Below, in pieces: positions 11,881 to 23,690 of a DNA stretch of 64,000 nucleotides. The notes beneath the pieces are model-generated. The model was not told the origin of the DNA, ran no database searches, and worked only from the letters and a program-made list of their open reading frames with translations. The first letter of the stretch is position 1, and every line of letters starts with the position of its first letter. The stretch comes from Juglans regia (lineage: Eukaryota; Streptophyta; Magnoliopsida; Fagales; Juglandaceae). The DNA lies in the NCBI RefSeq assembly GCF_001411555.2, contig NC_049903.1, positions 12,334,362-12,398,361 on the forward strand, in the 5' to 3' direction. The translations under genes and the position numbers were made by a program.

Positions 11881-12319
11881 ATTATCTTAGAATTGTTTGG
11901 ACTGTAAAGGAAAGCCCAAATTTTAGTATGGGTTTCAAACCAATCCAAGTGAGGCATGAGGATCGAGGCTAACCCAAAACCCGACCTGAGGTTTATTTAA
12001 GACAAACCCAAGAGCCTGAGGTCTTCCTCTAAATGTCTTCTAATCACCTTGTTGAGTATTTATCGTACCCAACTTCCTACGCTATAAATGGACTAGTCTG
12101 TTTGATAGCCTGCTCAGTACTCATCCGATTAAACTTGAATCGAACTCGATTTGTGAATAAAAAGTTCACCCGTAAAAACAGATACCCGCTCGATTAGTAA
12201 ACGACACATACTTGAAAAAAATCAACTCAACTCGGCTAAAACTCCTTAAGGCCCGCTTGTTTATGCTCAAGTCGACTCATTAGCTATAATCGATTAAAAC
12301 TCATTCATATATTGATATA

Positions 12320-12353
<34 letters not shown>

Positions 12354-12815
12354 CATATAACAGTCCAAACAATTCTAAGACAATTATCTTAGAATATTTT
12401 GGACTGTAAAGGAAAGCCCAAATTTTAGTATGGGTTTCAAACCAATCCAAGTGAGGCATGAGGATCGAGGCTAACCCAAAACTCGACCTGAGGTTTATTT
12501 AAGACAAACCCAAGAGCCTGAGGTCTTCCTCTAAATGTCTTCTAATCACCTTGTTGAGTATTTATCGTACTCAACTTCCTACGCTATAAATGGACTAATC
12601 TGTTTGATAGCCTGCTCGGTACTCGTCCGATTAAACTTGAATCGAACTCGATTTGTGAATAAAAAGTTCACCCGTAAAAACAGATACCCTCTCGATTAGT
12701 AAATGACACATACTTAAAAAAATCAACTCGACTTGGCTAAAACTCCTTAAGGCCCGCTCGTTTATGCTCAAGTCGACTCATTAGCTATAATCGATTAAAG
12801 CTCATTCATATATTG

Positions 12816-12865
<50 letters not shown>

Positions 12866-13318
12866 CAATCCAAATAATTCTAAGACAATTATCTTAGAAT
12901 ATTTTGGACTGTAAAGGAAAGTCCAAATTTTAATATGGGTTTCAAACCAATCCAAGTGAGGCATGAGGATCGAGGCTAACCCAAAACCCGACCTGAGTTT
13001 ATTTAAGACAAACCCAAGAGCCTGAGGTCTTCCTCTAAATGTCTTCTAATCACCTTGTTGAGTATTTATCGTACCCAACTTCCTACGCTATAAATGGACT
13101 AGTCTGTTTGATAGCCTGCTCGGTACTCGTCCGATTAAACTTGAATCGAACTCGATTTGTTAATAAAAAGTTCACCCGTAAAAACAGATACCCGCTCGAT
13201 TAGTAAATGACACATACTTGAAAAAAATCAACTCGACTCGGCTAAAACTCCTTAAGGCCCGCTCGTTTATGCTCAAGTCGACTCATTAGCTATAATTGAT
13301 TAAAGCTCATTTATATAT

Positions 13319-13355
<37 letters not shown>

Positions 13356-14335
13356 TCCAAACAATTCTAAGACAATTATCTTAGAATATTTTGGACTGTA
13401 AAGGAAAGCCCAAATTTTAGTATGGGTTTCAAGCCAATCCAAGTGAGGCATGAGGATCGAGGCTAACCCAAAACCCGACCTGAGGTTTATTTAAGACAAA
13501 CCCAAGAGCCTGAGGTCTTCCTCTAAATGTCTTCTAATCACCTTGTTGAGTATTTATCGTACTCAACTTCCTACTCTATAAATGGACTAGTTTGTTTGAT
13601 AGCTTGCTCGGTACTCGTCCGATTAAACTTGAATCGAACTCGATTTGTTAATAAAAAGTTCACCCGTAAAAACAGATACCCGCTCTATTAGTAAATGACA
13701 CATACTTGAAAAAAATCAACTCGACTCGGCTAAAACTCCTTAAGGCCCGCTCGTTTATGCTCAAGTCGACTCATTAGCTATAATCGATTAAAGCTCATTC
13801 ATATATTGATATATATATATATACACATATATATATATATATATATATATAACAGTCCAAACAATTATAAGACAATTATCTTAGAATATTTTGGACTGTA
13901 AAGGAAAGCCCAAATTTTAGTATGGGTTTCAAATCAATCCAAGTGAGGCATGAGGATCGAGGCTAACCCAAAACCCGACCTGAGGTTTATTTAAGACAAA
14001 CCCAAGAACCTGAGGTCTTCCTCTAAATGTCTTCTAATCACCTTGTTGAGTATTTATCGTACCCAACTTCCTACGCTATAAATGGACTAGTCTGTTAGAT
14101 AGCCTGCTCGGTAAACGTTCGATTAAACTTGAATCGAATTCGATTTGTTTATAAAAAGTTCACCCGTAAAAACAGATACCCGCTCGATTAGTAAATGACA
14201 CATACTTGAAAAAAATCAACTCGACTCGGCTAAAATTCCTTAAGGCTCGCTCGTTTATGCTCAAGTCGACTCATTAGCTATAATCGATTAAAGCTCATTC
14301 ATATATTGATATATATATATACATATATATATGTA
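11881..14335. repeat. Five-unit tandem array of about 0.5 kb monomers bounded by inverted repeats
   Basis: Five copies start at 11881, 12383, 12898, 13375 and 13875, giving spacings of 502, 515, 477 and 500 bases. The last copy ends near 14335. Monomers are highly alike; most length difference comes from a (TA)n stretch near each monomer end. The left edge contains TCTTAGAATTGTTTGGACTG and the right edge its exact complement CAGTCCAAACAATTCTAAGA, so each junction forms a hairpin (for example 12361-12406). The fifth copy lacks its right inverted repeat. There is no ORF. It may be a tandemly amplified non-autonomous DNA element or a local satellite derived from one. Confidence 0.85.
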
Positions 14336-14518
14336 TTAGCTAATAATATAAGCATAGTACTTTTATAATTTAATATATAATATGTAACTTAATTACTTAT
14401 GTCTATATATTGAATATACTTTATAGCTATATTTTATAATTTGTACAATAATTAGTTGATAAAATTTAATAATTTCATATATTAGTATGTGAGAACCACA
14501 TATGAAATATATATATAT

Positions 14519-15309
14519 TGATATGAACCCGTGTGAATGAATTCTCTTTAACCCACAATCAATTTGAAAACTCTCCAAGAAAGCCAAAATCAAGTCAACG
14601 GATGGAGAACCTAGACCTGATTACAAACTTGTTTCAAGAACCCAGATTACAAAGGAGGAACGCCACAAAAGTTGTGATTTACCTTTGATAAGTTCAAGAG
14701 TTCAATCAAAAACAAGAGAAGAAAACTCAACTCACATATAAAATTCAATATTGTCTAACCCCTCAAATGAGGCTACAAAGAGTTTTTAAACCCAAACCTA
14801 ATCAAAACCTTAGCTAAAATAAAGCCTCTTTTACCCAAAATGACCATTGATGAACAGTACCGGCTACAGTACGCGCGGCTACAGTAACCCCTACAACAAA
14901 TTGATGAAACCCTAGTTCCTAAAAAGTAAATTTCCAAATAAGCCCTTGGCCAAAATACAATGTCTTCCCAAAAAATATAGTTCATAAGAAATAAGACATG
15001 TGGGCCAAGCATCTTCAAGCCCACTTATTCTAAACTAATAAAATAAATCATTTAACCAAATTGGAAGCCTCCAATAACAATAGACTGTATTTCTAAGTTA
15101 TGTCTTCCACAGCTTGAATCAAGTAGATCAAAACTGGTTCTTCTTCTTTCAGACCCATCTTGAGTGTTGGGCTCTTGCTGGCTTCATCCCAAGTGGATTG
15201 CACCAATCCTTGCATTGCTTCCTTAATCTTCTTGGCCCTTTATCTTGTAATTGGCCCAGTTGGAACTTGCAAATGATCTTTAAGAGTAGGCCCAACTTAG
15301 TTCCTATCA
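14519..15309 (-). repeat. 3' LTR of the Gypsy element
   Basis: 791-bp LTR, TG...CA bounded (reads TGATATGAACCC on the plus strand at its left end and TCCTATCA at its right end). It is shorter than its partner at 20599-21436, chiefly because that copy holds an extra segment of about 50 bases near 20700-20760. Scattered substitutions elsewhere show the insertion is not recent. Confidence 0.93.
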
Positions 15310-17500
15310 TTCTCCCTCTCCTCAAAAGGATTCGACCTCGAATCTTCACCTACATCAAAAGGAGAAAGATCAGAAATATTGAAAGCTGTAGAAACTTTAT
15401 ACTCACCTGGAAGATCCACTTTATATGCATTGTCATTAATTTTTTCAAGAATTTGGAAAGGTTCATCTCCTCGAGGATGCAACTTAGTCCTTCTGTGGGC
15501 TGAGAATCTTTCTTTGTGCATGTGAACCCAAACCCAATCTCCTGATTCAAATATGACACACCTTCGTCCTTTATTGGCTTGGGAAGCAACCATTTTATTC
15601 TTTTGGGCAATTTGAAGCCATTTCCTCTCATGAAGTGATTTCATCAACTCCGTCTTCTTTTGTCCATCCAAACTACTCATGCCATCAACAGGTAAAGGCA
15701 TCAAATCCAAAGGAGTAAGTGGATTAAATCCATAAACAATTTCAAAAGGAGAGTATGAAATAGTAGTATGCATTGTCCTATTATATGCAAACTCTATAAA
15801 TGGAAAACAATCCTCCCAAGTTTTTAAATTCTTATGAACAACAGTGCGTAAAAGCTGAGTTAAAGTCCTATTAACTACTTCAGTCTGACCATCAGTCTGC
15901 GGATGACAAGTAGTGAAAAATAAGAGCTTAGTACCCAATTTTCCCCACAACACCTTCCAAAAGTAGCTAAGGAATTTAACATCCTTATCAGAAACAATAC
16001 TCCTAGGTACACCATGGAGTCGCACTATCTCCCGAAAAAATAAGTCAGCTATGTTTGTGGCATCATCTGTTTTATGGCATGGAATGAAATGTGCCATCTT
16101 ACTAAATCTATCCACAATCACAAAAATAGAATCTCTACCCCTTTTGGTCCTAGGCAGCCCCAAAACAAAGTCCATAGATATGTCTACCCCTGGCTTACTA
16201 GGAACGGGTAAGGGTGTATACAACCCATATGGCAAAACCTTAGATTTGGCCTTTCTACATGTAATGCATCTTCCACAAATACGGTTAACATCTCTTTTCA
16301 TTTTAGGCCAAAATAAATGTTCATGCAAAATTTCTAAAGCTTTCTTGACACCAAAGTGTCTCATTAATCCCCCACCATGTGCCTCACGCACCAATAACTT
16401 ACGCATAGAACAATTTGGCAGACAAAGTTTACTTTCTTTAAATAAATAACCATCATGCTTGTAAAACTTACCAAATGCCGCCTTATCACATGCCACATAC
16501 ACATTAGAAAAATCAGCGTCATCGACATACATGTCTTTCATATATTCAAACGCAAGCATTTTAGCACTCATAGAAGTAAGAAGTACATACCTCAGGGATA
16601 GAGCATTAGCAACAATGTTCTCATTACCTTGCTTGTAACGGATGACATAGGGAAATATCTCAATATATTCCATCCATCTAGCATGTCTTTTATTCAACTT
16701 ATCTTGACCCTTGAGATGTTTCAATGATTCATGATCGGTGTGGATCACAAATTCCCTTGGCCATAGGTAGTGCTGCCAAGTCTCTAATGCACGAATAAGA
16801 GCATAAAACTCTTTATCATAAGTATGGTACTTCAGGGATGCCCTACTTAACTTTTCACTAAAGAAGACTATGAGCCGCCTATCCTGCATCAAAACGGCTC
16901 CAATCCCTATTCCTGAGGCATCGCATTCAATCTCAAAAACTTTGTTAAAATTAGGTAATGCTAACACAGGTGCAGAGCACAACCTTTCTTTAATAGTGGT
17001 AAAAGCATTATCTTGATTAGCCCCCCAATGAAACCCAACATTCTTTTTAATTACGTCAGTGATGCTTTTTGGCGTTGGTCACTCCTTGATGGCCTTGACT
17101 TTCTCTTCATCCACCTCAATACCCTTTGTACTAACAATATAACCAAGAAAAACAACTTTTTCCATGAAAAAGGCACATTTCTTGAAATTAGCATACAACT
17201 TTTCACATCTCAACACATCAAACACATATCTCAAATGCTCAATATATTCATTTAAGTTCTTGCTGTACACTGAGATATCATCAAAGTACACAACGACAAA
17301 CTTGCCTATGAATGCACGTAGGACATGGTTCATTAATCTCATGAAAGTACTGAGCGCATTTGTAACTCCAAATGGCATAACCAACCATTCATAAAGCCCA
17401 TACTTAGTCTTAAAAGCAGTTTTCCCTTCATCACCCTCTTTCATTCTAATTTTATGGTACCCACTTTTAAGATCAATTTTACTGAAAATACTGAGTCATG
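15297..17500 (-). pseudogene. Gypsy pol: RT (C-terminal part), RNase H and integrase
   Basis: Two minus-strand segments share one frame. Segment 17444-17079 has the RT core: [15 protein letters not shown] and the catalytic YFDDISVYS. It ends at a TGA where the family has Trp. Segment 16982-15297 (561 codons) has RNase H ([16 protein letters not shown] through a variant ANALSLRY tail) and the integrase zinc-binding H/H and [11 protein letters not shown] residues. The D-D-E core follows ([34 protein letters not shown]), then the DNA-binding tail ending [13 protein letters not shown]. The final codons run into the LTR. A one-base insertion near 17495 separates this part from the upstream RT frame. 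Confidence 0.92.
15310..15323 (-). other. Polypurine tract of the Gypsy element
   Basis: On the minus strand GAGGAGAGGGAGAA lies immediately before the 3' LTR, the expected primer site for plus-strand DNA synthesis. Confidence 0.85.
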
Positions 17501-18688
17501 CAATTCATCAAGCATATAATCCAATCTAGGAATGGGATGGCGATATTTTACCGTGATATTGTTGACCGCCCTACAATCAATGCACATCTTCCATGTCTCA
17601 TCCTTCTTTGACACTAGTAGCACTGGTACTGCACAAGGGCTCATGCTCTCCCTCACATACCCCTTGCTCATCAAATCCTCAACTTGCCTCTGAAGCTCCT
17701 TTGTCTCCTCTGGATTACTCCTATAAACTGGTCGGTTTGGAATAGCAGCCCCGGGCACAAAATCAATCTGGTGCTCAATGCCTCTAATGGGTGGCAACTC
17801 ATTTGGCATCTCCTCCAGGAATAGATCCTCAAACTCCTGCAACAAAGAAACAGCCAAACTAGGAAGAGACTGGTTAGTTTCATCAATAGTAAGATAAGAC
17901 TCTTTATAAACAAGAAAAATCATAGGGCGATCTGCAAAGAAAGCCCTCTTAACCTCACTCTCTCTTGCATAGAAACTCACTTTTGCCTTTCCTTTTCTCT
18001 CGGCAGACTCTATTTCTTTTTTCTCTCGTGGCTCCACTCTTTTTTCTTTACTCTCAGCCATCTCTCTTCTTTCTTTTTCACTCTCACTTTTTCTTTTTTG
18101 CTCAATCACTTTTTCACTATTTCTTTTTTGATCACTCTCATTTTCACTATTTCTTTTTTGATCACTCTCATTTTCACTCTTTCTTTTTTGAGCAACCTCA
18201 CTTTTCAATTTCAGTTGGTCCTCATAGACTTGGCTTGGAGTTAAAGGAGCAAGCTTAATTGTTTTGCCCTCCTTTTCAAAGCTGTACATGTTCTTGAATC
18301 CATCATGTGTCACTCTCCTATCATACTGCCACGGCCTCCCCAACAAAATATGGCCCGCATGCATAGGCACAACATCACAAAGCACCTCATCCTGATACTT
18401 CCCAATAGAAAAAGTAACTAACACTTGTTTATCCACCCTAACATCTCCACAATCATTCAACCACTACAATTTGTATGGTCTAGAATATTTTAAGGTTGGT
18501 AAATTCAATTTCTCAACCAAAGTAGTGCTAGCCACATTAGTACAACTCCCCCCATCAATGATCATACTACATACCTTATTGTTGACATGGCATCCAGTAT
18601 GAAAAATGTTCTCTCTCTGTTGCTTTCCATTATCCACCTTAATGTGTGCATTGAGAGCACGCCTGGCAACAAGAGACTCACCTGTCAC
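17441..18688 (-). pseudogene. Gypsy protease and N-terminal RT
   Basis: The minus-strand frame begins with a retropepsin-like segment (MIIDGGSCTNVASTTLVEKL, variant of the D-S/T-G site) and is broken by TAG at 18464-18466. It resumes at 18460 with LLGRPWQYDRR and a charged Glu/Lys/Ser repeat region (about 18020-18230, six-residue-like QKRNSE repeats). It then enters the RT N-terminus (YRSNPEETKELQRQV, WKMCIDCRAVNNITVKYRHP) before the frame is lost near 17495. Confidence 0.88.
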
Positions 18689-19869
18689 AGGTATACCACT
18701 CCATCATCATCACTAGCATCAACCAACTCGGGCACCTCATCACTATCATCCTCACTCTCAGTCATCACCTCCCCATTGTCACGCATAATCATCACACTTC
18801 TATTTGGACATTGAGAAGCAATGTGCCCTGAACCCAAACACTTAAAACATTTAATATCTCTATTCCGTGAAGGTTGAGATTCTACCTTGGGTTTGTTGCT
18901 AGTTCTCTCATCTTTTTCCTTAGCTGGTTTGGTCTTTCTCTTTGCTTCAGCTGGATCATTCCTATCCCATTTTGATTTCCAAGTAGTGTTAGAAATCGAA
19001 GTGTACTTTGCTGTCCCTTTTCTCTTTAATTGCCTCTCCACCTTCATAGCCATGTGCATCATGTCCTCTATCTCCACATAATGCTGCAATTCAATTATAT
19101 TGGATATGTCCCTATTCAAACCACTCAAAAATCTAGCAATGGTGGCCTCTCGGTCCTCCTATACATTAGTCTGAATCATCGCCACCTCCATCTCCTTATG
19201 GTAATCCTCCACACTCCTAGACCCCTGTGTAAGATTTTGTAATTTATGGTAAATGTTTCTATAGTAATGGCTAGGAATAAATCTCCGCCTCATGAGAGCT
19301 TTCAACTCTTCCCATGTCTCTATAGGCCTCTCATAATTCCTCCTCTTATTGGTCACTAATTGATCCCACCAAATAATAGCATAATCAGTAAACTCAATTA
19401 CCGCCAGCTTCACTTTATTCTCCTCAGAGTAATTATGACAATCAAACACCAACTCTATTTTTTTCTTTCACTCTAGATAAACCTCAGAGTCAGTTTTACC
19501 TTAGAAAGATGGTATTTTCATTTTGATGCTACCAAGGTCTCTATCTACACCAACCCAACCCCTTAGATTCCCCTCAAGTCCTCTTTCATGTCTAACTCTT
19601 CTATTTCTACCTAACCCAATGTCAGATGCTAAGTCTTCCTCATCCTCACCATCTCCTTCATTCTCATACTGATTTTCAACTCTATGCTCACGTCGCCTCA
19701 TATCCCTCATACCTTCTAGATTTCTAATCGCTGCTTCTTGATGATCCATCCTATCCTTCACTTCATCCAACACCAAGTTCAACCGTTCAAACTATTGTTG
19801 CATGGCTTGCAACACAAATGATGAGTTATCTGCTTTCCCCCTTGGTGATGCGCTACTCCGATGAGACAT
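18685..19869 (-). pseudogene. Gypsy gag
   Basis: A minus-strand frame starting at the ATG at 19869 (MSHRSSASPRGK) encodes a capsid-like region (YLEWKKKIELVFDCHNYSE, WWDQLVTNKRR, HYYRNIYHKLQNLTQG) and a CCHC zinc knuckle (CFKCLGSGHIASQC), followed by acidic residues. Stops interrupt it near 19788, at 19501-19503 and at 19159-19161. The protease follows in another frame. Confidence 0.88.
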
Positions 19870-20579
19870 TATCAGGTGCTACACAAAAGAATATTAATGG
19901 CAAAAAAAAGGTAAACCTCACACACTCCCTTACGTGTTTACACTTGAATAATGACACTCCACTTGTGTTTCACTCTTAATTGACTTTTTTTTTCCGATAA
20001 TAGTCTCACACTCTCTTGCCTTTTACCTTAAGAGTTTTCTCACTCAAGTTTTTTAAGAACTAATTGGCTCAATCAAGACAAAACAACCTTGTTTTATCCC
20101 AACTAGTAATTAGGTCCAAGAAAAAGAACAAGAGAAACACGGAATGAATGAAAAAAAAACAGTACGTGAATTAAGGAAATTATACGAATGAAATAGTAAC
20201 TATAAGACAAGATACCAACTAGAATAATATGTGACTCAAGAAAAAATCTCGAATTTTTTTTTTTCACGATTTTTTTTTCTTTTCCTTTTTTTTTTCTTTT
20301 CTTTTCACCAACTGATTTGATCACAATCAAGAATAAGCAGTTGAGAAAACCCTAACAATAACTCAAAAACCCTAGGGCAAGTGATATACGACAGTCCCTA
20401 GAATAAGAGATTTCAGCCAACACAAACTCTAGAACAATGAATTTCAGCAACCCTAACAATAGTGAAGAAATCTGCTAGCCACCACTATTTTTTATTTTTT
20501 TTTGTAATCAATACTAGAATAATGAAGCCCTATAATTAAATATGTAAGAAATAAAGATAGAATCAGACCTGATTGAAAA

Positions 20580-20596
20580 CCTTGCTCTGAATACCA
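20580..20596 (-). other. Primer binding site of the Gypsy element (tRNA-Met type)
   Basis: The minus strand reads TGGTATTCAGAGCAAGG two bases inside the 5' LTR. This matches the initiator-tRNA-Met primer site except for one extra T. Confidence 0.85.
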
Positions 20597-20598
20597 AA

Positions 20599-21436
20599 TG
20601 ATATGAACCCGTGGAAATGAATTCCCTTGAACCCACAATCAATTTGAAAACTCCCAAAAAAAGTCAAAATCAAGTCAACGGATGGAGAACCTAAATTTGA
20701 TGAGAACTTGTTTCAAGAACCTATATTATATTAAAATCTAGACCCGTTGAAGAACCCGTCCCAAGAACCCAGATTACAAATGAGGGACGGCACAAATGTT
20801 GTGATTTACCTTTGATAAGTTCAAGAGTTCAATCAAGAACAAGAGGAGAAAACTCAACTTACAAATAAAATTCAATATTGTCTAATCCCTCAAATGAGGT
20901 TATAAAGAGTTTTTAAACCCAAACCTAATCAAAACCCTAGCCAAAATAAAGCCCCTTTTACCCAAAATGACCATTGATGAACAGTATCGGCTACAGTACG
21001 TGCGGCTACAGTAATTTCTACAATAAATTGATGAAACCCTAGTTCATAAAAAGTAAATTTCCAAATAAGCCATTGGCCAAAATACAAGGCCTTCCCAAAA
21101 AACATAATTCATAAGAAATAAGACATTTGGGCCCAGCATCTTCAAACCCACTTATTCTAAACTAATAAAATAAATCATTTAACCAAATTGGAAGCCTCCA
21201 ATAACAATAGGCCGTATCTATAAGTCATGTCTTCTACAGCTTGAATCAAGTGGATCAAAACTGGTTCTTCTTCTTTCAGATCCAACTTGAGTGTTGGGCT
21301 CGTGCTGGCTTCATCCCAAGTGGATTGCACCAATCCTTGCATTGCTTCATTGATCTTCTTGGTCCTTGATCTTGTAATTGGCTCATTTGGAATTTGCAAA
21401 GGATCTTTAAGAGTAGGCCCAACTTGGCTCCTATCA
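20599..21436 (-). repeat. 5' LTR of the Gypsy element
   Basis: 838-bp LTR paired with 14519-15309. The minus-strand ORF inside it is not considered a gene. Confidence 0.93.
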
Positions 21437-21441
21437 TATAT

Positions 21442-22617
21442 GCTATCATATTGTGTATATATTAATAATATATGTAGGTATATAATATATTGTTATTATG
21501 GATAAATATCAACTAGCTAGATATTAATTATTTATAAATTTTTAAAATCTTATAACTCAAAAAAGGTTTTACTTATTGTAAAAATTCAATATTAAATTTT
21601 TATTTATTTATCTAATTTATTAATAATTAAATCTTATTAAAAAAATATTAAATAAACAATTCGAGTTTGTTTGTGAGACGAGCTCAAGCTCGAGATCAAA
21701 TTGAGAGTTTAGCTTATCGAGTCTAATTCAAATAAAAAATAAATAAAAATCTCAAATTCAGACTCAACTTCGAATATTTTGAATCGAACTGAGCTCAAAA
21801 AGCCAAAGACAACTTGGTTTTACACAATTACAGCCCTACAACTTCCTAATCTTGATTACTTCATTTTAATTATTTTCGTCTATGCATTATTGGTGACACG
21901 ACGTGTACAGTTTTCTCGTATTAGAAAACTTTTATTATTAAATTGATACTTAGAGAATACTCAACAAACGGTTTACATAATAAAATATGGGAAATGATAT
22001 TCCCACAACCAAAAGTCACACACAAAAGTCACTGATTGGGTGTATTTTGTTCTCTTACTTAGTGGTAATGAAGTTTTTTTTAATATATTTTTTTTAATTT
22101 TTTAAAGAGTTTAAAAAAATATTTGAAAAAAAAATTATCCTTCTAAGTAGAGATTTTCATTGGATGTAGCATCTCACCCATAAAATATTTACGTATCATA
22201 ATTTAATTCAAAAGATAAATTTTAAAATAAGAATTTTATAAATTAAATCTTATTATTTAAAATAAGTAAGAGACAATAAAATACAAAATAAAAGATGATA
22301 AAATATCAAAAAAAACCCTAGTTGGATTGCGAAGTGATTGTGAGTTATTTAATTACATTACATAAATTAATTTTTAAACTAAAATTAAAGTCAAAGTTGG
22401 ATTTTCTCAGACCTTGGATTAAAGTTTGACTCTGACAAACTTCGATTCAAATTAAAGTAGAAATAGAAAAGAGATCAAAACGTCAATGTTTTTGTAAAAT
22501 GGTCTTTCTCCTCAAAGAATCACCAACTAACTTAACCATAATAATAAGATACTCTTCCTCAAATCAACCTGATGAGGTCATTTTTTTTTAGCTGCTGCTT
22601 CTATTTCTTAGATGAGT
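21442..22617. other. AT-rich intergenic DNA, no gene seen
   Basis: Very AT-rich sequence. Around 21660-21820 it carries alternating GCTCGAG/TCGAAT-type motifs similar in style to parts of the tandem-array monomer. That suggests the array and this flank were once parts of one DNA element now split by the Gypsy insertion. No coding feature was found. Confidence 0.4.
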
Positions 22618-22990
22618 ACTGCTAGTAGAGTCACTGCTGGCTAGCATGTATTTTTTGGTGTGTTTTTTTAACAATTATTTCTTATAAAATTTTTTTAATA
22701 CTTTTAAAAAATAAAATAAATTTATAATATTATTAAAAAATAATTCTTTAATTATGAAGTAAAAAAAATTATTAAAAAATACTTTCTTAATCACGAAGTA
22801 AAATAAAAAATTATTATTTTTTACTTCATGATTAAGAAAGTATTTTTTAATAATATTATAAATTATTATTATTATTTTTAAATATTTAAAATTTTAAAAA
22901 AATTTATATAAAAATAAGTGTAAAAAAAACATATCAAAAAATATGTGATAGAGGCAACGGTGACTCCAACGGGAGCCACCAGCGGTGGCT
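22618..22990. mobile_element. MITE-like foldback element with long imperfect terminal inverted repeats
   Basis: A strong inner palindrome (22769-22804 with about 22819-22854, 36-base arms, one mismatch) lies inside wider, poorer inverted similarity. The outer ends are more GC-rich and resemble each other in inverted orientation: AGTCACTGCTGGCTAGCATG near 22630 and CATATTTTTTG/GGAGTCACCGTTGCC-type text near 22925-22970. It has no coding capacity. Confidence 0.55.
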
Positions 22991-23651
22991 CTATCATTTT
23001 CCTTCTTAGATATCAATCTCTGACTTTCATTCTATCACAAGAAATTTGGCTGACCATCTTCTTAGCTATTTGGATTTAGAAGGTTGGTTTTCACTTTTTT
23101 TTAGCAATATACATTTTTTTTTTCTCAAAAATTGCATTATCTTAATTTATTTCTAAAATTTTATTCTATTTTATTTGTGTGTTTTATCATTTTGGGTAAA
23201 AATAATTATTTATTATTTTCACGATATCTCATTATTTGAGATTCAGTTTATTTTTATAATTCTTCTTAATTCATCTTATCTAATTATTATAATTATTTTA
23301 AATTTTTATATAAAATAAAATAAATAATTTAATATTTTTAAATTTTAAAACAAAAATATTTTTTTTTTAATTTTTATCTTTAATCTTATCTCAAAAAATA
23401 ATTTAGGCCTGAGTTTCTCTCTTATCAAAAGTTATAATATTTCAAAAAAGGTTTAGAAAAGGAAAAAAAAAACGGGGGGTAAGGGTAGAAAAGAGAGACA
23501 CTGAGAAGGGAGAGTTTAGAACGAGAGAGGGTTTTCGGTGCAAAGCCAGAAGGAGATCATATAGTGACCTTTTTCTTCTTCTTGCCGGCGCGGCGGAACG
23601 TAATCCCAGCGAGGTACGAACCGTATCGACCTTTTTCAGATCTGAGCGTCC

Positions 23652-23654
<3 letters not shown>

Positions 23655-23685
<31 letters not shown>
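23655..23685 (+). repeat. (AG)n tract abutting the GIP1-like start codon
   Basis: An uninterrupted AG run fills the 5' UTR right up to the ATG at 23686. In plants (GA)n tracts near transcription starts are known binding sites for BPC-type GAGA-binding factors. It is also likely length-variable. Confidence 0.9.

Positions 23686-23690
<5 letters not shown>

Larger units (their letters stand above)
14514..21441 (-). mobile_element. Full-length but dead Ty3/Gypsy LTR retrotransposon with 5-bp TSD
   Basis: The element spans 14519-21436 (6918 bases) on the minus strand between TATAT target-site duplications (14514-14518 and 21437-21441). LTRs are 14519-15309 and 20599-21436. Gag, protease, RT, RNase H and integrase remnants run right to left in the Gypsy order, with RNase H before integrase. 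The coding region has at least five premature stops and two frame changes. The GGSC-type protease motif and an integrase tail ending in RSNPFEE without an evident chromodomain recall the CRM-like lineage; this placement is tentative. It sits in the AT-rich DNA beside the tandem array. Confidence 0.95.

Noticed and set aside
15114..15503. Plus-strand ORF across the Gypsy LTR boundary
   Set aside because: It crosses the LTR end and polypurine tract and is antisense to the integrase end.
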